This document shows, in pieces, positions 1 to 5,508 of a stretch of 5,989 nt of DNA (position 1 is the stretch's first letter; every line of letters begins with the position of its first letter). The stretch is from contig CAAGBT010000046.1 of assembly GCA_900768135.1 (NCBI GenBank), positions 1-5,989 on the forward strand. The letters run 5' to 3'. A program made the position numbers and the translations under genes. This DNA is from an uncultured Oscillospiraceae bacterium (GTDB lineage Bacteria > Bacillota > Clostridia > Oscillospirales > Oscillospiraceae). Under the pieces are notes generated by a model that was given only the letters and a program-made list of their open reading frames with translations, was not told where the DNA came from and did not search any database.

Positions 1-206
1 ATGGTCTCCTTATAAGAAAAACCCGGCTCCCGAAGATGTACATGCACATCAACGAAACCGGGTAATATGGTAAAGGAAGAAACATTCAGGGACGAAGGAA
101 AAACAATATCCTTGCAAAAAACACGATCCCCAAAGGAAGCGGAAACATCACCGCCGCTGAAAGCACCTCGGCGGAACACCTGCGCACCCTTCAAAACCAC
201 GGTCAC
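1..206 (-). CDS. pyrC: Dihydroorotase, N-terminal part (runs off the left edge)
   Basis: The visible 68 residues match the start of a class I dihydroorotase, the cytosolic zinc enzyme that interconverts N-carbamoyl-aspartate and dihydroorotate in pyrimidine synthesis. Residues 49-62 read PGFVDVHVHLREPG. This holds the metal-binding HxH pair (His55, His57) and the Arg59 of the substrate-binding loop, followed by FSYKET. There is no ATG. The reading frame is open back to a TGA at 264-266, and I chose the GTG at 204-206 because an AGAGAGG ribosome site lies 8 bases before it. A GTG two codons further in (198-200) is an alternative. The N-terminal stretch before PGF is typical of the small beta domain, though slightly short. 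The gene diverges from the pur operon and has its own promoter. Allantoinases and dihydropyrimidinases are related, but HLREPG favours dihydroorotase. Confidence 0.87.
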   Translation of the reverse strand, partial: MTVVLKGAQVFRRGAFSGGDVSASFGDRVFCKDIVFPSSLNVSSFTILPGFVDVHVHLREPGFSYKET

Positions 207-214
207 GACTATCG

Positions 215-221
215 CCTCTCT
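215..221 (-). promoter_or_regulatory. Ribosome binding site of pyrC, supporting a GTG start
   Basis: Read on the minus strand this is AGAGAGG, 8 bases before the GTG at 206-204. No ATG is available in this frame between the upstream stop and the conserved HxH motif, so this site is the main reason for choosing that start. Confidence 0.6.
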
Positions 222-238
222 TTCCTCAAATTTTTGAT

Positions 239-267
239 AGAGTACCACGCGAGGATTGCCTTGTCAA
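239..267 (-). promoter_or_regulatory. Sigma-70/SigA-type promoter for pyrC
   Basis: On the minus strand there is a perfect -35 box TTGACA (267-262), exactly 17 bases of spacer, and a -10 box TACTCT (244-239, four of six consensus bases). The predicted transcript start is near 230, giving a leader of about 25 bases before the GTG. That leader has room for the ribosome site but not for a riboswitch or PyrR attenuator. Control of this gene, if any, would therefore be at transcription initiation. Confidence 0.72.
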
Positions 268-318
268 GACAAAAAATGGTTTTTCGACGATAAGTTTTTT
301 CAAGGAGCAATATAAGTG

Positions 319-343
319 TATCTTATGAATTGTCATAACGATA
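319..343. promoter_or_regulatory. Dyad-symmetric element, possible operator
   Basis: The core TTATGA (323-328), spacer ATTG, TCATAA (333-338) is a perfect 6-bp inverted repeat. It extends with TATC (319-322) and GATA (340-343) if C339 is allowed as a bulge. It lies in the AT-rich middle of the divergent region, upstream of the proposed pur promoter and behind the pyrC promoter. It has no U-tract and is probably not transcribed from the main pur promoter, so a protein binding site is more likely than a terminator. The regulator is unknown, and a chance AT-rich palindrome is possible. Confidence 0.4.
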
Positions 344-359
344 TAAATGCAGCTAAGAT
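330..359 (+). promoter_or_regulatory. Alternative upstream promoter for the pur operon (weak)
   Basis: TTGTCA (330-335, five of six -35 bases) is followed after 18 bases by TAAGAT (354-359, four of six -10 bases). If used, it would start transcription near 366, about 65 bases before the riboswitch. Its -35 box lies inside the dyad element at 319-343, so a protein bound there would block it. It is weaker than the candidate at 389-417 and may not be real. Confidence 0.25.
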
Positions 360-388
360 TTTCTATCTTCTTTCTCCTTTTTGCGGAA

Positions 389-417
389 TGGACGAAAAGC
401 AGGGCGTATGGTACACT
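389..417 (+). promoter_or_regulatory. Probable promoter of the pur operon
   Basis: TGGACG (389-394) matches four of six -35 bases. After a 17-base spacer comes TACACT (412-417), four of six -10 bases, preceded by TGG as an extended -10 (TGn). The predicted start is near 424, only a few bases before the 5' strand of riboswitch helix P1 at 431. That is the position expected for a leader that begins with its aptamer. Neither box is perfect, so support rests on spacing and placement. Confidence 0.5.
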
Positions 418-430
418 AAATTCAAGTTGA

Positions 431-521
431 GCCCCTTGTAACTGACGGAATGTGGGCTACCACGGGGGAGCAGGGAGCATCGCTCTGAGGCGGCGCGTTT
501 CAGAGGCCGACCGTCCGGGCA
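431..521 (+). ncRNA. ZTP/ZMP (pfl) riboswitch aptamer
   Basis: The RNA fits the pfl fold, which binds the purine intermediate ZMP (AICAR) and its triphosphate ZTP. P1 pairs CCUUGU (434-439) with GCAGGG (470-475). J1/2 reads ACUGACGGAA. P2 is GUGG (452-455) and CCAC (460-463) closing a GCUA loop, followed by the conserved GGGGAGC (465-471). The linker has its own 6-bp hairpin, CUCUGA (483-488) with UCAGAG (500-505). The 3' domain carries CCGUCCGGGCA (511-521), close to the family consensus CCGCCUGGGCA. The expected pseudoknot forms perfectly: GACGG (444-448) with CCGUC (511-515), where the C-to-U change in L3 is matched by a G-to-A change in J1/2. Its place before a purE operon encoding AICAR transformylase fits known ZTP riboswitch targets. 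Confidence 0.9.
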
Positions 522-556
522 CTCCAACTGCAAAGGGCAGCGGAGCGCCTATTTTT
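517..556 (+). terminator. Intrinsic terminator, expression platform of the ZTP riboswitch
   Basis: GGGCACUCC (517-525) pairs with GGAGCGCCU (542-550), with one A-C mismatch (521/546) and a terminal G-U. Inside it CUGC (528-531) pairs with GCAG (537-540) around the loop AAAGG. Five U residues follow at 552-556 in a U-rich run. The 5' arm uses the GGGCA of the riboswitch's conserved 3' segment, so aptamer and terminator cannot form together. The predicted logic is ON with ligand: ZMP/ZTP holds the 3' domain and transcription reads through to purE; without ligand the hairpin stops it. Confidence 0.85.
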
Positions 557-562
557 ATGTTT

Positions 563-571
563 GAGGGGGGG
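563..571 (+). promoter_or_regulatory. Ribosome binding site of purE, supporting the ATG at 579
   Basis: GAGGGGGGG ends 7 bases before ATG 579. The TTG at 561 in the same frame would add six residues but would bury this site inside the coding region. It has no ribosome site of its own and lies directly after the terminator U-tract. Confidence 0.7.
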
Positions 572-578
572 AACGCAA

Positions 579-1070
579 ATGAGAAAGGTTGCGATCGTTA
601 TGGGCAGCAAGAGTGATCTGCCCGTCGCGGAGAAGGCCGTAGGCGTATTGCGAGACTACGGCGTCCAGATGGAAGTGCGCGTATTATCCGCTCACCGGTG
701 TCCGAATGAGGCAAGGGAATTTGCCGCGTCGGCTCGGGAGGGCGGATTTTCTGTTATCCTCGCGTTCGCCGGCATGGCGGCGCATCTTGCCGGTGCGATG
801 GCGGCAAACACCACGCTGCCGGTGATCGGCGTGCCGTGCAGCGGGACGAAGCTTGACGGCATGGACGCACTGCTCTCCACCGTGCAGATGCCGAGCGGCA
901 TCCCTGTGGCGACGGTGGCGGTGGACGGTGGGAAGAACGCCGCACTGCTGGCGGTGCAGATCATGGCGGTCTCCGACGCGGAGCTCGCCCAAAAGCTGGA
1001 CGAGGCGCGGACGCGGGAACGGGACGCCGTGCTGCGCGCGGACGAAGAGGTTCGGGCGCTTTATCAGTAA
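579..1070 (+). CDS. purE: N5-carboxyaminoimidazole ribonucleotide mutase (AIR carboxylase catalytic subunit family)
   Basis: PurE of 163 residues, the usual size for this octameric cytosolic enzyme. It makes CAIR, either by rearranging N5-CAIR (class I) or by carboxylating AIR directly (class II). Motifs seen: MGSKSD at 8-13 (phosphate loop), SAHRCP at 37-42 with His39, AGMAAHL at 64-70 with His69, MPSGIPVATVAV at 104-115 and KNAALLA at 119-125. The overall look is class I, but AGMAAHLAG replaces the usual AGGAAHLPG. No purK, the ATP-dependent partner of class I PurE, is next to it. It is the first gene of the operon, directly after the riboswitch terminator, and is separated from purC by 42 bases. 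The ATG at 579 follows a GAGGGGGGG ribosome site. Confidence 0.95.
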   Translation: MRKVAIVMGSKSDLPVAEKAVGVLRDYGVQMEVRVLSAHRCPNEAREFAASAREGGFSVILAFAGMAAHLAGAMAANTTLPVIGVPCSGTKLDGMDALLSTVQMPSGIPVATVAVDGGKNAALLAVQIMAVSDAELAQKLDEARTRERDAVLRADEEVRALYQ

Positions 1071-1112
1071 ATAAGGAATACACTTCAAGAAATAAAAGGA
1101 GAGCGGAAAGCA

Positions 1113-1793
1113 ATGAAACTCGTATATACCGGAAAGACCAAGGATGTATTCGCACTGGACAACGACAACTACCTGCTCAGGTTCAAGGATGACTGCACGG
1201 GCAAGGACGGCGTGTTTGACCCCGGCGAGAACAGCGTGGGCCTGACCATCGAGGGCGTGGGCAATGTCAACCTGCGCATGACCAAGCACTTTTTTGAAAA
1301 GATCAACGCCGCCGGCATCCGCACGCACTATGTCTCCGCGGATCTGAAGGAGACCACGATGGAGGTCCTGCCCGCGAAGGTCTTCGGCCATGGGCTGGAG
1401 GTCATCTGCCGCCTCAAGGCGGTGGGGAGCTTCCGCCGCCGCTACGGCGAGTACATTGAAGAGGGCGCCGACCTGCCCGCCTATGTGGAGACGACCTTCA
1501 AAAATGACGCGCTGGGCGATCCGCTGGTGACGAAGGACGGCCTTGTGGCGCTGGGCGTGATGACCGAGCAGCAGTATGACGACATCAAGGCCATGACACA
1601 GAAGATCACCGAGATCGTCGCGGATGACCTGCGCGAAAAGGGCCTTGTCCTCTACGACATCAAGTTTGAGTACGGCTACGCGCCAGATGGCAGCGTGATG
1701 CTGATCGACGAGATCTCCTCCGGCAATATGCGCGTCTATCGGGACGGAAAGTACATCGACCCCATGACGCTCTCCGAGCTGTTCTTTGCGTAA
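1113..1793 (+). CDS. purC: Phosphoribosylaminoimidazole-succinocarboxamide (SAICAR) synthase
   Basis: It joins aspartate to CAIR with ATP, giving SAICAR, in the cytosol. The 226 residues are slightly short for the family (about 235-240). GKTKDVF at 7-13 is the ATP-grasp-like nucleotide loop (usually GKAK..Y). EVICRLKAVGSFRRRYG at 96-112 matches the family's E-V-x-R...GSF-x-R-R-x-G signature. LYDIKFEYG at 180-188 matches the second signature, with Tyr for the usual Phe. DEISSGNMRVY at 199-209 stands where most members have DEI-x-x-PDS/T-x-R, so the PD pair is lost while the Arg is kept. A ribosome site AAAGGAGA lies about 10 bases before the ATG. The stop shares one base with the purF start (TAATG), suggesting translational coupling. 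Confidence 0.93.
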   Translation: MKLVYTGKTKDVFALDNDNYLLRFKDDCTGKDGVFDPGENSVGLTIEGVGNVNLRMTKHFFEKINAAGIRTHYVSADLKETTMEVLPAKVFGHGLEVICRLKAVGSFRRRYGEYIEEGADLPAYVETTFKNDALGDPLVTKDGLVALGVMTEQQYDDIKAMTQKITEIVADDLREKGLVLYDIKFEYGYAPDGSVMLIDEISSGNMRVYRDGKYIDPMTLSELFFA

Positions 1794-3217
1794 TGGGGGG
1801 CTTTTTCGGCGCGGTCTCGGACCGCGATGTCGCGCTGGATGTCTTCTTCGGCACGGACTATCATTCTCACCTCGGCACGCGCCGCGGCGGAATGGTGCTC
1901 TTTGACAAGAAGGAGGGCTTCCAGCGCCAAATACACAACATTGAAAATACGCCCTTTCGGACGAAGTTTGAGCGGGACCTCGCGGACTTCCGCGGCCACG
2001 CGGGGCTCGGCTGCATCAGCGACAGCGACCCTCAGCCGCTGCTCGTGCGCTCCCATCTGGGCCTGTATGCCATCGTGACGGTCGGCATCATCAACAACAC
2101 CGACGAGCTGGTGAAGGCTTATCTCTCCGACAAGGGCCAGCAATTTCTGACGCAGAGCAGCGGCCGCGTGAATGTCACCGAGCTGACCGCCGCGCTCATC
2201 AATCAGGAAAACGACCTTGTCTCCGGCATCCTCCACGCGCAGGAGGTCATCGACGGCTCCATGACGATCCTGATTTTGACCGAGGAAGGAGAGCTGATCG
2301 CCGCGCGTGACAGCATGGGACGCCTCCCTGTGCTGATCGGACAGCGCGAGGACGGCTACTGCGTATCGTTCGAGTCCTTCGCCTATCATAAGCTCGACTA
2401 TCAGGACTCCTATGAGCTGGGGCCGCGGGAGATCGTCCGGCTGAACGCCAAGGGCTTCCAAACACTCTCTCCTGCGGGGAAGCAGATGAAGATCTGCGCC
2501 TTTTTGTGGACCTATTACGGCTACCCGAACTCCAACTACGAGGGTGTGAATGTGGAGCTGATGCGCTATCGCAACGGCGCGATCATGGCGCGGGATGAGG
2601 CGGGGCGCGGCGGCGTGCCCGAGGTGGATTTCGTCGCCGGCGTGCCGGATTCCGGTGTGCCGCACGCCATGGGCTATGCCAACCACAGCGGCAAGCCCCT
2701 TGCGCGTCCCTTTGTGAAATACACCCCGACCTGGCCGCGCTCCTTCATGCCCGAGGATCAGCAGGTGCGCAGCAGAGTGGCGCGCATGAAGCAGATCCCC
2801 GTGCCGGAGCTGATCGAGGGAAAGAAGCTGCTGTTTGTGGATGACTCCATCGTGCGCGGCACGCAGCTGCGCGAGACCGTGGATTTTTTATACAGCACCG
2901 GCGCGGCGGAGGTCCATATGCGCTCGGCCTGCCCGCCCATCATGTATCCCTGCCGCTACCTGAACTTTTCGCGCGGCAACAGCGCCATGGACCTGCTCGC
3001 GCGCCGCATGGTGCAGGAGCTGGAGGGCAACGAGGGCCAAAAGCATCTGGAGGAATACGCCGACAGCGGCACGGAACGCGGAAAATGCCTGCTGCACGAG
3101 ATCTGCGCGCAGTTTGGCTTTGATTCCCTCTCCTACCAGTCCCTTGACGGGCTGCTGGAGGCGATCGGTATTGACAGGGACAAGGTCTGCACCTACTGCT
3201 GGACCGGAAAGGAATGA
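1793..3217 (+). CDS. purF: PurF-family amidophosphoribosyltransferase with a degenerate glutaminase domain
   Basis: A 474-residue homologue of PurF, which makes phosphoribosylamine from PRPP. The C-terminal phosphoribosyltransferase half is well kept: VPDSG at 284-288, a flexible-loop-like PRSFMPEDQQVRSRV at 315-329, and the PRPP motif LFVDDSIVRGT at 347-357. Cys235, Cys387, Cys466 and Cys469 sit where Bacillus subtilis PurF holds its [4Fe-4S] cluster. The N-terminal Ntn-glutaminase half (about 1-225) is altered. The protein starts MGGFFGAV instead of (propeptide)-CGIFGI, so the nucleophile Cys1 is Gly2. The usual GH(V)RY is GCISD (73-77), HNG is TVG (96-98), and the Asp before SE is lost near VTE (128-130). 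There is no clear ribosome site; the start overlaps the purC stop by one base, and no ATG, GTG or TTG occurs in frame for at least 75 bases upstream. Glutamine use is therefore doubtful; PRPP use is likely. Confidence 0.88.
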   Translation: MGGFFGAVSDRDVALDVFFGTDYHSHLGTRRGGMVLFDKKEGFQRQIHNIENTPFRTKFERDLADFRGHAGLGCISDSDPQPLLVRSHLGLYAIVTVGIINNTDELVKAYLSDKGQQFLTQSSGRVNVTELTAALINQENDLVSGILHAQEVIDGSMTILILTEEGELIAARDSMGRLPVLIGQREDGYCVSFESFAYHKLDYQDSYELGPREIVRLNAKGFQTLSPAGKQMKICAFLWTYYGYPNSNYEGVNVELMRYRNGAIMARDEAGRGGVPEVDFVAGVPDSGVPHAMGYANHSGKPLARPFVKYTPTWPRSFMPEDQQVRSRVARMKQIPVPELIEGKKLLFVDDSIVRGTQLRETVDFLYSTGAAEVHMRSACPPIMYPCRYLNFSRGNSAMDLLARRMVQELEGNEGQKHLEEYADSGTERGKCLLHEICAQFGFDSLSYQSLDGLLEAIGIDRDKVCTYCWTGKE

Positions 3218-3221
3218 CATT

Positions 3222-4259
3222 ATGGGCATCTCTCACTCGGAAGCATACGCGGCCGCCGGCGTTGACATCGAGGCGGGCTATCAGGGCGTAAAGCTGATGA
3301 ACCGCTATGTACAGCGCACGCTCACAGCCGATGTGATCTCCGATCTCGGCGGCTTCGGCGGGCTTTTCTCGCTGGACCTGCACGGGCTTGAAAAGCCGGT
3401 GCTGGTCTCCGGCACGGACGGCGTGGGCACCAAACAGCGCATCGCGCAGCTCATGGATCGACACAACACCGTCGGCATCGACTGCGTGGCGATGTGCGTC
3501 AACGACATTATCTGCTGCGGGGCGAAGCCGCTGTTCTTCCTTGACTACATCGCCATCGGCAAGAACATCCCGGAAAAGGTCGTGTCGCTGGTCTCGGGCG
3601 TATCCGAGGGCTGCGTACGCGCGGGCTGCGCGCTCATCGGCGGCGAGACCGCCGAGCACCCCGGCACGATGAAGCCGGACGATTACGACCTTGCGGGCTT
3701 TGCCGTGGGCGTCGTGGACCGTGGCAAAATTCTGGACAAGAACAAAATGCAGCCGGGAGACGTGGTCATCGCGCTGCCCTCCAGCGGGCTGCACTCCAAC
3801 GGCTACTCGCTCGTGCGCAAGGTGTTCGATGTGGAGAACGCCGACCTCGGGCAGTATTACGGTGAGCTGGGCTGCGCGCTGGGCGAGGAGCTGCTGCGCC
3901 CGACAAAGATCTATGTCCGTCCTGTGTTAGCGGCCATCGAAGCCGCCGATATCCGCGGCATCAGTCACATCACCGGCGGCGGCTTCTATGAGAACATTCC
4001 GCGCTGCATTCCCGACGGCCTGTGCGCGAAGCTCGAAAAGTCTGCGCTGCGCATCCCGCCGATCTTCCCCTTGCTCTCGCGCATGGGCGGCATCTCGGAG
4101 CGCGATATGTTCAACACCTTCAACATGGGCACAGGCATGGTGCTCGTCGCTGCAAAGGACAGCGCCGACAAGGCGCTCGCCGCGCTGCACTCTCTCGGTC
4201 AGGAGGCCGGCGTCATCGGTGAGATCGTATTGGGCGAGGAAAAGGTGGAGCTATGCTGA
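3222..4259 (+). CDS. purM: Phosphoribosylformylglycinamidine cyclo-ligase (AIR synthetase)
   Basis: It uses ATP to close the imidazole ring of FGAM, giving AIR. The 345 residues match the usual PurM length. Family blocks appear in order: YAAAGVDI at 9-16, GTDGVGTK at 64-71, DCVAMCVNDIICCGAKPLFF at 87-106, GGETAEHPG at 140-148, SSGLHSNGYSLVRK at 187-200, LLRPTKIYV at 224-232, HITGGGFYENIPR at 249-261 and MFNTFNMGTGM at 296-306. I chose the ATG at 3222, 4 bases after the purF stop, because GGAAAGGAA lies just before it and the homology begins there; the frame is open 36 codons further up inside purF, but that stretch shows no family similarity. The last seven bases overlap purN. No key motif looks damaged. 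Confidence 0.97.
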   Translation: MGISHSEAYAAAGVDIEAGYQGVKLMNRYVQRTLTADVISDLGGFGGLFSLDLHGLEKPVLVSGTDGVGTKQRIAQLMDRHNTVGIDCVAMCVNDIICCGAKPLFFLDYIAIGKNIPEKVVSLVSGVSEGCVRAGCALIGGETAEHPGTMKPDDYDLAGFAVGVVDRGKILDKNKMQPGDVVIALPSSGLHSNGYSLVRKVFDVENADLGQYYGELGCALGEELLRPTKIYVRPVLAAIEAADIRGISHITGGGFYENIPRCIPDGLCAKLEKSALRIPPIFPLLSRMGGISERDMFNTFNMGTGMVLVAAKDSADKALAALHSLGQEAGVIGEIVLGEEKVELC

Positions 4260-4873
4260 CACCCGCCCGCATCGCCGTGCTGGTCTCCGGCGGCGGCACG
4301 AATTTGCAGGCGCTGCTCGACGCGCAGCGTGACGGAAAAATGCCGCACGGCGAGATCGTGCTGGTCGTTTCTTCCCGCGCGGGGGCCTATGCGCTCACGC
4401 GGGCGGAAAACGCGGGTGTTGCGGCGCGCGTGCTCACGCCCTCCTGTGGGCAGGAGCCGTTTGAAAACGAGCTTTCCGTGCTGCTGCGCGAGCAGGAGAT
4501 CGACCTCATTCTCCTCGCAGGCTTTGCGGTCATCCTCAGCGCAGAATTTACAAAGCAGTGGCCGCGGCGCATCCTGAATGTCCATCCGTCCCTGATCCCC
4601 GCCTTCTGCGGCAAGGGCATGTATGGCCTGCGGGTGCATGAGGCCGCGCTCGCGCGCGGCGTGAAGGTCACGGGCGCGACGGTGCACTTTGTCAACGAAA
4701 TTCCCGACGGCGGCGAGATCCTGCTGCAAAAGGCGGTGGAGATCGCGCCGGACGACACGCCCGAAACGTTACAGCGGCGCGTGATGGAGCAGGCGGAATG
4801 GCAGATGCTGCCGCTTGCGGCAGAGCGCGTCTGCGCAGAGATCGTAAGAGAGAAGGAGCAGAAAAATGACTGA
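4253..4873 (+). CDS. purN: Phosphoribosylglycinamide formyltransferase (GAR transformylase, 10-formyl-THF dependent)
   Basis: It transfers the formyl group of 10-formyl-tetrahydrofolate to GAR, giving FGAR. The 206 residues are normal for PurN. VSGGGTNLQALLD at 11-23 is the phosphate-binding start. NVHPSLIPAFCGKGMYG at 109-125 supplies catalytic Asn109 and His111 with the folate-binding loop. GATVHFVNEIPDGG at 141-154 supplies the catalytic Asp152, and DDTPETLQRRV at 167-177 with EW at 182-183 closes the domain. The start overlaps the purM stop by 7 bases and the end overlaps the next gene by 8, so translation is probably coupled. It is one of two folate-dependent formylations in this operon, which ties it to the ZMP/ZTP signal of the leader. 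Confidence 0.96.
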   Translation: MLTPARIAVLVSGGGTNLQALLDAQRDGKMPHGEIVLVVSSRAGAYALTRAENAGVAARVLTPSCGQEPFENELSVLLREQEIDLILLAGFAVILSAEFTKQWPRRILNVHPSLIPAFCGKGMYGLRVHEAALARGVKVTGATVHFVNEIPDGGEILLQKAVEIAPDDTPETLQRRVMEQAEWQMLPLAAERVCAEIVREKEQKND

Positions 4874-5498
4874 TTTTCTGGAGTTTTTAAGGGCGACCTC
4901 TTATCCCGGCCGCGGCATCCTTGTCGGACGCCGCTGTGTGTATTATTTCATCATGGGGCGCAGCGAGAACAGCCGCAACCGCGTCTTTGTCAAGACAGAG
5001 GACGGCATCCGCACCGAGGCGCACGACCCCGCCAAGCTCTCCGACCCGAGCCTCATCATCTATCATCCCGTGCGCACAATGGGGCGCGACCTCGTCGTGA
5101 CGAACGGCGACCAGACCGACACCATCTGCGAGCACGGCGACTTCCGCCGCGGCCTCATGACGCGCGAATACGAGCCGGACGAGCCGAACTGGACGCCGCG
5201 CATCTCCGCCATCATGCACGAGGACGGCTCCTTCGAGCTGTCCATCCTCAAGCGTAAGGATGGACGCTGCCTGCGCGAGTTCTTCTGCTACGAAGGCTGC
5301 GACGAGGGCAAGGGCTATTTCATCAGCACCTATCGTGGCGACGGCAGCCCGCTGCCGACCTTCGCGGGCGAGCCGATGGAGGCGAGCGTCCCCTCTCCCG
5401 AGGAGGTCTGGGCGGCGCTCAACGCGGACAACAAGGTCTCCCTTTATACGAACATGAACGGTGAGGTAAAGCTGTTCAACAAAAAATTAGGCGACTGA
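4866..5498 (+). CDS. purO: IMP cyclohydrolase, stand-alone PurO type
   Basis: A 210-residue protein resembling the IMP_cyclohyd/PurO family, which closes the ring of FAICAR to give IMP. This is unrelated in fold to the N-terminal cyclohydrolase domain of standard bacterial PurH. The recognisable N-terminal block is YPGRGILVG (13-21), followed by YYFIMGRSENSRNRVF (26-41). Further blocks are HPVRTMGRDLVVTNGDQTD at 67-85 and NWTPRISAIM at 108-117, both rich in conserved Arg, Asn and Asp. There is no signal peptide or membrane segment, so it should be cytosolic. AAGGAG (4853-4858) lies 7 bases before the ATG, and the start overlaps purN by 8 bases. The next gene encodes only the transformylase half of PurH, which supports this assignment. 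Recognition is from family memory; the biochemical role is inferred. Confidence 0.85.
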   Translation: MTDFLEFLRATSYPGRGILVGRRCVYYFIMGRSENSRNRVFVKTEDGIRTEAHDPAKLSDPSLIIYHPVRTMGRDLVVTNGDQTDTICEHGDFRRGLMTREYEPDEPNWTPRISAIMHEDGSFELSILKRKDGRCLREFFCYEGCDEGKGYFISTYRGDGSPLPTFAGEPMEASVPSPEEVWAALNADNKVSLYTNMNGEVKLFNKKLGD

Positions 5499-5508
5499 GG
5501 AGGACGAT

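Noticed and set aside
270..283. A-tract/T-tract pair AAAAAA-TGG-TTTTT as a terminator
   Set aside because: No G+C stem is present, and it lies upstream of the pyrC promoter where no transcript is expected to end.
301..430. Guanine/adenine (purine) riboswitch, often found before pur genes in Firmicutes
   Set aside because: The conserved core and its three-way junction with paired loops could not be found; the leader's conserved elements all belong to the ZTP class.
561..578. TTG start adding six residues to PurE
   Set aside because: It lies at the end of the terminator U-rich run without a ribosome site, and the GAGGGGGGG site inside it points to the ATG at 579, where family homology begins.
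684..1391. 235-codon minus-strand open frame spanning purE and purC
   Set aside because: It is antisense to two clear genes, crosses their boundary, and its Ala/Arg/His-rich product fits no family I know.
1787..1795. In-frame TGC (Cys) codon two codons before the purF ATG as the missing nucleophile
   Set aside because: It lies before the start, is separated from GFFG by three extra residues (Val, Met, Gly), and no ATG, GTG or TTG start lies upstream in frame within 75 bases.
1736..2686. 316-codon minus-strand open frame across purC/purF
   Set aside because: The length is explained by high G+C content; it is antisense to conserved purF codons and shows no recognisable motif.
3114..3221. 36-codon upstream extension of purM
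   Set aside because: It lies inside purF, shows no PurM similarity, and the ATG at 3222 has a ribosome site and gives the normal 345-residue length.
2940..3794. 284-codon minus-strand open frame across purF/purM
   Set aside because: Antisense shadow of conserved PurM motifs in a G+C-rich region, with no family resemblance.
4199..4729. 176-codon minus-strand open frame over purN
   Set aside because: Antisense to the purN catalytic motifs, with composition typical of a shadow frame.
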